Positions 24,601-30,236 of a stretch of DNA of 30,236 nt are shown in pieces. This DNA is from an uncultured Propionibacteriaceae bacterium (GTDB lineage: Bacteria > Actinomycetota > Actinomycetes > Propionibacteriales > Propionibacteriaceae). Under the pieces are notes generated by a model. That model had not been told where the DNA came from. It ran no database searches and worked only from the letters and a program-made list of their open reading frames with translations. Within the stretch, counting starts at the first letter, position 1. Each line of letters starts with the position of its first letter. The DNA is taken from NCBI GenBank assembly GCA_937988865.1, contig CALKHV010000118.1, positions 1 to 30,236 of the forward strand. The letters run 5' to 3'. A program made the translations under genes and the position numbers.

Positions 24601-27600
24601 TGGCGAGCCGGGGGTGAGGTCGCTGGGGGTCGCGGGCGAGGCAGTCGAGCAGGTGCGCGACGTACTGGCGACGCAGGATTTCCTGCGCACTCAGGTAGGT
24701 CGCCGGCGGACGTACCGGTCCGTTGACGACCGACAGCGGGTCGCCCCAGCGCTGCAGGTTCACCCCGCGTCCGGTCACGAAGGCGAGGTTCAGCGCGTTG
24801 CCGGTGAGGCGTCCCGCGCGACCGACCCGCTGCAGGTACGAGGTGACGGTCTTCGGCAGGGACGCCAGCAGCACCGCCGACAGGTCACCGATGTCGATGC
24901 CCAGCTCCAGGGTGGGTGTCGCGACGAGCACGTTCGGGGCGTCCGGGCGGGTCTGGCCCTCCTTGAACCCACCCTCATACGCCAGCCGGGTCGTGTCATC
25001 GAGCAGGCTCGAATGTTCGCGCGCGACGATGCGTCGCATGTCAGCGGACGCATAGAGCGTCCGGTAGTAGTTGCCGCCCCGGGGCTCGCGTTCCAGCCGG
25101 CCAGGGCATCGCACCAACATGCACGGCGCACCCTCCAGCTGCCCGACCACCGAGGCGGTGCCGGGCTGCTGGTTGTGGCACACCGTGCACACCAACAAAT
25201 GCCTCCCGGACGCCAGCCCGGCCTCCGTGGTCGGCTGCACCAGCACCGAACTGGTCGGGATCGCGAAGACCGTGCCCCCCGAATCGGTCGACACCGCATG
25301 CAGCACGTCGCCGTGCACCAGTGCCTCCAGCAGCAATCGGGCCAGCTTCGCCCCGAACGCCGCCTGGACGCCGAGGTTACGGGCAGCCCACCGGGCGTAC
25401 CACGACTGCGGACTGGTGACCGGGTCGAGCAGCGGATCCCTCCACTTCACCGCCGGACCCACCCGGGGGAAGGCCGGGGCCGAGCGTCCGGACGGGAACG
25501 CCGGCATGCCCTGGCCCCTCGGACGTCCGCCCCAGATGCGATACCGGTTCCCGTCCTCCTTGAGGAAGCGGTTGAGCCATTCGTGCTCGATCGCGCCGCC
25601 TTCGCGCATGTGCTCCAGCGTCCCCCGCACCCACGCGACCAGCGTCGCGTCGGTGATGGCAGCGACGTTGTCGTCCAGGCTCGCCTGCAGGTCGGCCTTC
25701 TCGAGCGCGGCACGGCCGAGGGTGGCGAGTTTGGCGGGAAGACCCGCCTCGACCTCGACGACGACGCTGCCGGTCTGCTCGAGGGTGCGTCCGAACCGTG
25801 ACTGCAGGCCGAACTCGAGCACGGCGTCGAACAGCAACCGGCGCCTGACCCGCGTCAGCACGATCGACGGCACCTCACGCAGCGTGTCCTTGCGCCAGAA
25901 CGGGGCGAACTCGTCGCGCGTCGCCAGGTCGGGTGGCACCAGTCGGAAGCGACGGAACCGGTCATCGCCGGCATCCGCGACCGCCTGCCCGACCAGGGCG
26001 TCCAGGGTGATCGGGGCGTTCCCGACCGCGTCACGCAACAGTGAACGCAGCGTCAACACGTGCGAGCGACTCTCGACGAAGCCGGCGCGGTGGGCAGCGT
26101 CCTGGACGCTGTCGGTGAACACCAACGCCTTCTTCTCCGCGGCGTCCAGGTCCTCCGACCCGAACAAGGTCGACAGTGTGACCGACAGCAGGGTCGCCAC
26201 CGCGCTGCCCAGGAACCGGATCGCGTCCTTGCTCTGACACGACGGGCAGGTGTCGTCCCTGGACGCCTGCTCGGCGTCGGCGCCCACGTGGGTGAGCACC
26301 GGCAGCACCCACCCCTCCAGGGTGTCGCGGTCATCCTCGACGGGTGGTGTCGACACCAGGGCGCGTTGCCGGATCGAGAACCAGTGCAGTCCCTCGACGC
26401 TGTCACCGTGCCGGGTGCTCGCGTGCTCCGCCTCCAGGGGCGCATACAGGAGGGCACGGAACCGTCCCTCGCGGCTGGCGTGATGGCGTCGGATGGCCGT
26501 GTCTTCCGGGGCAAGGTCGCTGCCCACGGCAGCGAGCTCGACACCCCAGCCCGAGCGTCCGCAGTGCCTGCAATAGATCGCCGGGAACACCGGACGCGTC
26601 TGCCCCGCGAACGGATCCTCCCCGTCCACGCCGGCCAACGTCCCGTCGTCACTCCACAGATACTCCGCGGACGACCCGGCCACCCGGTCGATCCTGGTCA
26701 GCTCGCGCACCCACAGGTGCAGGTCGACCGTCAGCGCCGCCCGCCCGACCCGCGCGCGGACGTGACTCAACGCCGCCACCACGTGGGTCAGGAAACTGAC
26801 GTGGTCATCGTCTGGCGCCCCCGGCGCAGGCGGATCGGGAAACACCAGGTCGCCGAGATCGGCCAGGCTCACGGCCTGCCCGGTCGCCGCCACCAGGGTG
26901 TGAACCAGAGGGTGCGCCCGCAGCAGCGGCAACAACCCCACAGGATCATCACCCACCCGCGCGGTCAGCTGCGATGGCGTCACGTCATACAGGGCGGCGA
27001 CCACGGCGACAGCCAGCTGGTGCGCGTCCCCCGCAGCCGTGTCCAGAGCGGTGTTGATGGACGCCAGGTCGGCCCGCGCGGGCGTCCTCGCCACGAATCC
27101 GGACGCCATCACCTCGGTCGGCGCCTCCCCGACCCACTCCTGGAGGGTCAGACGTTCCTCGCCGATCACGCACGACGCGTCCAGGGTCTCGCCGAACACG
27201 GTGGCTGCGAAGTCGAGCATCGCCCCCGGATCGCCCTGGTCTCCCAGCGTCGCCGACGTCGCCACCGGGGTGATCCTGCCCAGCGGACGCGCCCTGTCGT
27301 CGTCGGTGCCGACGTCCGCCGGCCAATGACTCTTCACCGTGAGGCCGAGGCGCCGCAGCAACATCGCGACGTCGGTGCCCTGGGCACCGTCGTAGGTGTG
27401 GAACTCGTCCAGCACCAGGTACTGCAGACTCAGCGCACTCTGCTGCCAGATGCGCTGGTCATCGGAACGCAGCAACAACTGGTCGAGCATCTTGTAGTTG
27501 GTGAGCAACAGATCGGGCGCGCTGTCGCGGATGATCGCCCGATCGGTGATCAGCCCGTCCCTGGTGACCTTCGTGCGCTGCGGACCGTCCTGCCCGGTGT

Positions 27601-28114
27601 AGAGGGCGGCCGTGATGCCCGCCAGTTCTTCGCGAGTGGTGAGCAGTTCGGTGAGCCGCGTGGCCTGGTCGTTGGCCAGGGCGTTCATCGGGTACAGGAT
27701 CAGCGCCTTCATGCCCGTCACGCCCGCGCGGCGGGCCCGCAGCACGTGGTCGAGGATCGGGTAGAGGAACGCCTCGGTCTTGCCCGACCCGGTGCCGGTC
27801 GTGATGACCGTCGGGAGTGGACGCGGACGCTCCGGCCCCAGCTCAGCCGAACTCAACCGCGCGAACGCGGAAGCCTGATGCCCGTAGGGGACGAAGTCGG
27901 GATTCCATGAGAAGCCCCCACTGCCGGACGCCGGCCTGAACGGCAGCCGAAGACGCAGGAACGGCCCCTTGAACAAGCCGTTGTCGGCGTCGCCCAAGAA
28001 CTCCAGGAGGGCCAGGCGCGCGTCGTCGTCGGCCAGCGCAAAGGTGGTCGCCAAGTAGTCGAGCAGACCGTCCTCGATGGACTTGGCCTGCCGTGTCGGC
28101 AGTAGTTCACTCAT
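21689..28114 (-). CDS. Giant DUF1998 superfamily 2 helicase-nuclease (DruE / DrmA-DrmB-like)
   Basis: 2141 residues. Helicase motifs: I GTGSGKT (107-113), Ia YPMNALANDQ (141-150), II DEFH (236-239), III SAT (~287), VI QRVGRAGR (~1094-1101). A 700-residue insertion between the two RecA lobes holds two Cys pairs (CRHCGRSGWG, CPSCQS). Further Cys pairs occur in CPTCGY/CPRCGD and LCEGCG. DUF1998 is recognised by HDVVPGGTGYLAEL (~1620) and the metal-binding CxNGPHLACHRC cluster (~1655-1672). Then comes a PD-(D/E)XK-like segment (LEQRF, GVRPDFVL, AIAIFTDG; ~1720-1800) and a last DUF559-like block (IDIAWPDLRVAADLD, ~2081-2095) lacking the acidic catalytic residues. This size and order match DruE of Druantia and the DISARM helicases. 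ATG 28114 follows GGGGGA; the 71-nt gap to darG contains a short hairpin. Confidence 0.85.
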   Translation of the reverse strand: MSELLPTRQAKSIEDGLLDYLATTFALADDDARLALLEFLGDADNGLFKGPFLRLRLPFRPASGSGGFSWNPDFVPYGHQASAFARLSSAELGPERPRPLPTVITTGTGSGKTEAFLYPILDHVLRARRAGVTGMKALILYPMNALANDQATRLTELLTTREELAGITAALYTGQDGPQRTKVTRDGLITDRAIIRDSAPDLLLTNYKMLDQLLLRSDDQRIWQQSALSLQYLVLDEFHTYDGAQGTDVAMLLRRLGLTVKSHWPADVGTDDDRARPLGRITPVATSATLGDQGDPGAMLDFAATVFGETLDASCVIGEERLTLQEWVGEAPTEVMASGFVARTPARADLASINTALDTAAGDAHQLAVAVVAALYDVTPSQLTARVGDDPVGLLPLLRAHPLVHTLVAATGQAVSLADLGDLVFPDPPAPGAPDDDHVSFLTHVVAALSHVRARVGRAALTVDLHLWVRELTRIDRVAGSSAEYLWSDDGTLAGVDGEDPFAGQTRPVFPAIYCRHCGRSGWGVELAAVGSDLAPEDTAIRRHHASREGRFRALLYAPLEAEHASTRHGDSVEGLHWFSIRQRALVSTPPVEDDRDTLEGWVLPVLTHVGADAEQASRDDTCPSCQSKDAIRFLGSAVATLLSVTLSTLFGSEDLDAAEKKALVFTDSVQDAAHRAGFVESRSHVLTLRSLLRDAVGNAPITLDALVGQAVADAGDDRFRRFRLVPPDLATRDEFAPFWRKDTLREVPSIVLTRVRRRLLFDAVLEFGLQSRFGRTLEQTGSVVVEVEAGLPAKLATLGRAALEKADLQASLDDNVAAITDATLVAWVRGTLEHMREGGAIEHEWLNRFLKEDGNRYRIWGGRPRGQGMPAFPSGRSAPAFPRVGPAVKWRDPLLDPVTSPQSWYARWAARNLGVQAAFGAKLARLLLEALVHGDVLHAVSTDSGGTVFAIPTSSVLVQPTTEAGLASGRHLLVCTVCHNQQPGTASVVGQLEGAPCMLVRCPGRLEREPRGGNYYRTLYASADMRRIVAREHSSLLDDTTRLAYEGGFKEGQTRPDAPNVLVATPTLELGIDIGDLSAVLLASLPKTVTSYLQRVGRAGRLTGNALNLAFVTGRGVNLQRWGDPLSVVNGPVRPPATYLSAQEILRRQYVAHLLDCLARDPQRPHPRLASVVMQATPGSFLEHLVGFAETGSDAHLDRFLGAFSTLSTSAVDGLRSWATASDGPGTSSLGRQVFAASQRWNTTVEGLSHRKKAIEDALPELDQVAALPAASDDDKRAARSALAALKVTNKELANLRGEYWISVLEEFGLLPNYTLLDDSVTLEVSLTWVDPDTSEYQYESTSLQRASANALREFAPGSTFYARGLEISIDTVDLGVGESAIHTMAFCPTCGYAADLGDGAVAGKGCPRCGDLAIGGIEHHLDVVELSRVSAEMNRDEAQISDRTDERKQERFSIFVAADINPEGVAKEWYVDQFSFGVKYLNRVDVRWVNAGRAHGPLRQIAGIRGAAPLFRLCEGCGKLDRHSRSNSRGEHRPWCRYRKSDDEHTRDLALTRSMTTQGAVLRLPLTVTLGDRFALPSLSAAVALGMAEQIGGLPDHIEVASINVPVTGEGGGSTVEALLLHDVVPGGTGYLAELADPERVWDLLFRAWQRLKDCECANGPHLACHRCLLPYASGSQVDLVSRAAAERHLRDILGGGVRGFVPEATMQWTVTEIEPVMQSAESHLEQRFRKLFTERLTALGATLKEVPGQWGNTVSITFPHAVRQWTLEPQVQMGGVRPDFVLRSSQHNLPAIAIFTDGWRFHAVPANNTIADDAQKRRMLRAAGTMVLSITWADLERDANLAQGKAVSAAPPAWYDAQVISALMQQSADFGADHVEAITKGPLDFLLGWIQAPDLAGHEALGNRVPWLFAKDGAKLALDPDQDLAQAAAHLLLDTQPPALPARAATTSWWWRSGHVGVLTRARQLGAATSLESIAVLDDRPDHLGDGHRSAWEEWLRLGNVLGIRTQPTEVVALSELISGTVPLAGEVTEPGVPGLSTAWQEVVDGAASDAERRVLQGLAAIGRVPVPQLGFETPEGSPIDIAWPDLRVAADLDLDEPTRQELLDLGWTMVTAEVDALVAALAGPAGDKAGTEAHKEG

Positions 28115-28172
28115 GTCCCATCCCCCTGTTGCCGCCACTCAAGAACCGAGCACCGTCGACGGCCACGGATTG

Positions 28173-28187
28173 GAGGTGGAACACCTC
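28173..28187 (-). promoter_or_regulatory. Short hairpin at the darG stop codon
   Basis: GAGGTG-gaa-CACCTC, a perfect 6-3-6 hairpin covering the darG stop and preceding the 71-nt gap before the large helicase gene. This is the only real gap in the operon; it could lower read-through or stabilise the upstream message. Confidence 0.3.
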
Positions 28188-29253
28188 ATCCTTCGGACGC
28201 ATGCACCAGTTCACGATCCTGCAGCGCGAGCCACGCCGCACGGACGTGCGTCGGCGTGAAGAGGGTCGCCTTGCGCCGGTTCCACTCACGCACGTCCTCA
28301 TATGCCCGCGTTGGCTCGGCCCTCGCTTCGGGGTCGTGAGCCATCACCCAGTGGACCGAAGCCAACAGCTCAAGCCCATAGGAGCTCTCGAAGCCTTCGA
28401 TGCTCCGCATCACTGCATCAATATGGTCCTGGGTAGCAGGATCCCCCGCGACGAAAGCGTTGAGTTCGTCCTCCACATCGGGGCGGACGCGGATTGGATC
28501 CGCAGCCGTGACAGGGGCGGATCCGTCGCCGAAACCGACGATGAAGTGCCCCTCCATGGCGCGGAGGGTCTTGCGTAGGTTGTCGGCGTACGGCCCGTAC
28601 TGCCCGCGAACGAACTCGAGTCGGAGTGGTTGTCCAGTGGCTTGCAGGAAGTACGCGAGCTTCTGCGCAGCGATCAGCGTGGGTGGTTCGAAGGTCAGGC
28701 GTTCGTACTCTCGCATGATGGCCAGCAGCGCAGCACGCGCAGGTGTCAGAGTGGGCCGGCGCTCGGCGACGGGTTGCCCTTCAGCGGCCGGTGCGCCACT
28801 CGGCGGAAAGACTCTGATGTCGACCGAGGCCGCCAACGGCTCGAGGGCTCGATGAATGACCGGCTCGACATCCCTCCATGCGAGCCCACCGTTGCCACAC
28901 CCCAACGGGGGGATTGCGATCGAGGTGATACCCCGGGCACGGATGACGTCCGCCAGATCGGCCAGACCCGCTTCGATGTCCGGAAGCCGGGACGGCTCCC
29001 GCCAGTGGCGCTTCGTCGGGAAGTTGATGACGAACCGGGGACCGCTCAGGAGACCCGTCTCCCAGACGTGAACGCGGCCCGGAACGATGTCACCCCGCTT
29101 GCTCGCTGCCTGGTAGTCACGAAACATCGCCGGCCAGGCCTTCTTGAACTGAAGGGCGATGCCCTTGCCCATGACACCCTGAGTGTTGACGGTGTTCACG
29201 AGCGCGTCGACTTGGGCGGTGAGCAGGTTTCCCGTTCCTCGGGTGATTGGCAT
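28186..29253 (-). CDS. darG: DarG macrodomain antitoxin
   Basis: 355 residues. The N-terminal macrodomain has the DarG-specific motifs ALVNTVNTQGVMGKGIALQF (residues 17-36), NFPTKRHWR (Lys81 corresponds to the catalytic Lys80 reported for Thermus aquaticus DarG) and PPLGCGNGGLAW (loop 2, 115-126). This domain removes ADP-ribose from thymidine in DNA. The C-terminal domain (about 150-355, with AAQKLAYFLQATG and EFVRGQYGPYADNLRK) is the one that binds and neutralises DarT in DarTG2-type systems. ATG 29253 is preferred, with GAGG 7 nt before it; ATG 29259 is an alternative. It begins 9 nt after the darT stop. All catalytic residues appear present, so the antitoxin should work. Confidence 0.92.
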   Translation of the reverse strand: MPITRGTGNLLTAQVDALVNTVNTQGVMGKGIALQFKKAWPAMFRDYQAASKRGDIVPGRVHVWETGLLSGPRFVINFPTKRHWREPSRLPDIEAGLADLADVIRARGITSIAIPPLGCGNGGLAWRDVEPVIHRALEPLAASVDIRVFPPSGAPAAEGQPVAERRPTLTPARAALLAIMREYERLTFEPPTLIAAQKLAYFLQATGQPLRLEFVRGQYGPYADNLRKTLRAMEGHFIVGFGDGSAPVTAADPIRVRPDVEDELNAFVAGDPATQDHIDAVMRSIEGFESSYGLELLASVHWVMAHDPEARAEPTRAYEDVREWNRRKATLFTPTHVRAAWLALQDRELVHASEG

Positions 29254-29262
29254 GGTCATACC

Positions 29263-29907
29263 TCAGAAGTACCAGTCGGGTCTGACACGAACGTCCATCG
29301 GATCCCTCAAGCTTGCCAGAGTGGCACGAACTTCGCCCTCCGAGCCCTCGGTCTTGGTCACGATCCCACGAACCGCCGCCCAAGGGACGCCTTCATGCAC
29401 CAAGCACTCCGCCTGGCGGCGCTCCTTGCGATCCGGGTCGTCATCGGTGCTGTTCCAGTACTGCGCGCGCATGAGTGGCCAGTCGATGAAGTCCCCATCG
29501 ATAGCGCCGCGGCCAACCTCGCGGAAGTCGGCGTAGGCAAGCTCCGCATGCCGGTTGCTCACCACGACACTGAGGCCGCTCATCACCAACTGCTGGAGGG
29601 TGCTCACGAGGTACACGATGCGTTCTGTCCGTGCGGCATCCGAGCCCAACGATCCCTTGTCGATGGTGAAGAGCATCGGGCTGCGTGGTGCGAAGTAGAA
29701 AGGTACGTAGTCGGCCAAGGTCCCCCCGGGGCCGCATGGGACGGGTCGTCGAGCGCGACGATCCTTGATGTGCCGGTAGCCGATCTCGACTCCCGCAAGC
29801 CCCCGCCGCCGCACCTCATTGTCGGGCAGAAGTCCCTGGTCGACGATGTTCGGCAGTCGTTCGATGCGGGTCATGTGGAGGACGTGGGTGGGAATGGGCT
29901 GGGTCAT
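29263..29907 (-). CDS. darT: DarT DNA ADP-ribosyltransferase toxin
   Basis: 214 residues of the DUF4433/DarT family, which uses NAD+ to attach ADP-ribose to thymidine in single-stranded DNA and so blocks replication. Visible motifs: N-terminal HVLHMTRIERLPNIVDQGL, VPFYFAPRSPMLF with the conserved Arg, SNRHAE with the His, and RQAECLV with the catalytic Glu (about residue 167). All key residues are present, so it looks active and must be held by DarG. ATG 29907 shares TGATG with the stop of the upstream methyltransferase-like gene, so its translation is probably tied to that protein; GTG at 29910 is an alternative start. It is followed at once by darG. Confidence 0.92.
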   Translation of the reverse strand: MTQPIPTHVLHMTRIERLPNIVDQGLLPDNEVRRRGLAGVEIGYRHIKDRRARRPVPCGPGGTLADYVPFYFAPRSPMLFTIDKGSLGSDAARTERIVYLVSTLQQLVMSGLSVVVSNRHAELAYADFREVGRGAIDGDFIDWPLMRAQYWNSTDDDPDRKERRQAECLVHEGVPWAAVRGIVTKTEGSEGEVRATLASLRDPMDVRVRPDWYF

Positions 29908-30236
29908 CACTGACCACCGCCCGTGGGCGTCGAACGAGCCGCGAGCCTGCGCTCGAACTCGGCGTAGGCGGCGCGCATGTCGGCCTCGCGGTCAAGGAAG
30001 GTGAACGGCAGGTCGTAGGTGTAGGTGTTGCCGGCCTGGTTGGTGGCGGTGCGTTCCTCGGGGGTGGTGGCGTCCCCCTTCTTGCGCCAGGGCACCTGGA
30101 CGCTGTTGGGCACGAGGCGTCCGTTGGCGTCGTAGAGGTAGGTGGTGTGGTCGTAGCCGTAGAGGACGGCGAATTGCGTCCGGTAGACCGTGCACAGTTG
30201 GTCGGCGGTGACGCCGAGCATGAGGGCGACGAGGGC
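29907..30236 (-). CDS. C-terminus of a large DNA methyltransferase-like protein, runs off right edge
   Basis: 110 codons visible, open to the right edge, stop TGA at 29907-29909. The sequence LGVTADQLCTVYRTQF, AVLYGYDHTTYLYDANGRLVP, PWRKKGD, NTYTYDLPFTFLDREADMR and AYAEFERR resembles the C-terminal tail of large class I adenine DNA methyltransferases (PglX/Eco57I-like, over 1000 residues). The methylase core itself is outside the window, so the call rests on resemblance of the tail only. The stop overlaps the darT start. In a defence operon such an enzyme would mark host DNA as self. An unrelated large defence protein remains possible. Confidence 0.5.
   Translation of the reverse strand, partial: ALVALMLGVTADQLCTVYRTQFAVLYGYDHTTYLYDANGRLVPNSVQVPWRKKGDATTPEERTATNQAGNTYTYDLPFTFLDREADMRAAYAEFERRLAARSTPTGGGQ

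Noticed and set aside
23042..25801. 919-codon open frame on the plus strand
   Set aside because: Lies wholly antisense to the giant helicase. Its composition (His/Arg/Gln/Val-rich, no family motifs) is typical of a GC-driven shadow frame.
26060..27910. 616-codon open frame on the plus strand
   Set aside because: Antisense to the helicase N-terminal half, which carries clear motifs I, Ia and II; a shadow.
28630..29913. 427-codon open frame on the plus strand
   Set aside because: Antisense to darG and darT, whose catalytic motifs are intact.
1..30236. CRISPR arrays, tRNA or rRNA genes, insertion sequences and integrases
   Set aside because: Looked for regularly spaced repeats, cloverleaf patterns and transposase or recombinase motifs; none seen.

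Overview
The window is high-GC DNA with GTG/ATG starts, purine-rich ribosome binding sites and actinobacterial gene families: an MmpL-type transporter, a double-hotdog thioesterase, DUF1905 and DUF1801 proteins, and a Tat-exported esterase. It reads as a chromosomal segment of an actinobacterium. A propionibacterial-type host is plausible, but no ribosomal or other phylogenetic marker is present.

Left part (1-8106). An NHL-repeat protein, running off the left edge, and a double-hotdog acyl-CoA thioesterase lie on the minus strand. Next, on the plus strand, is a small two-helix membrane protein (DUF2892-like) preceded by a CsoR/CstR-like operator. A minus-strand sugar ABC importer operon follows (binding lipoprotein, twin-ATPase, permease), with a perfect 18-bp hairpin between the first two genes. 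Then come a DUF1801 protein, a truncated Rieske domain, a DUF1905 protein and a 54-residue YHS-type metal-binding protein closed by a strong terminator.

Middle part (8107-19484). An internally deleted short-chain dehydrogenase remnant borders a leaderless ArsR-family regulator and an ABC exporter. From 10775 to 12471 lies a gene graveyard that includes a frameshifted, truncated TetR gene. It is followed by an intact type-B carboxylesterase with a Tat signal. A ferric-reductase-like membrane flavoprotein is divergent from an MmpL-type transporter, which is translationally coupled to its own TetR regulator. A striking pair of palindromes sits in the divergent promoter.

Right part (19485-30236). 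This is the most interesting section, a compact minus-strand operon. Read in the direction of transcription it holds: the C-terminus of a large DNA methyltransferase-like protein (off the right edge); DarT, a DNA ADP-ribosyltransferase toxin; DarG, a macrodomain antitoxin; a 2141-residue DUF1998 superfamily 2 helicase of the DruE/DrmA-DrmB kind with C-terminal nuclease-like modules; and a UvrD-type helicase with a RelE/ParE-like N-terminal domain. Two of the junctions are TGATG stop/start overlaps. I read this as a composite anti-phage system in which a methylase, two helicases and a DNA-modifying toxin-antitoxin pair are co-expressed. That function is inferred from the families and gene order; nothing in the sequence proves it.

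I saw no tRNA, rRNA, CRISPR array, insertion sequence or integrase in the window.
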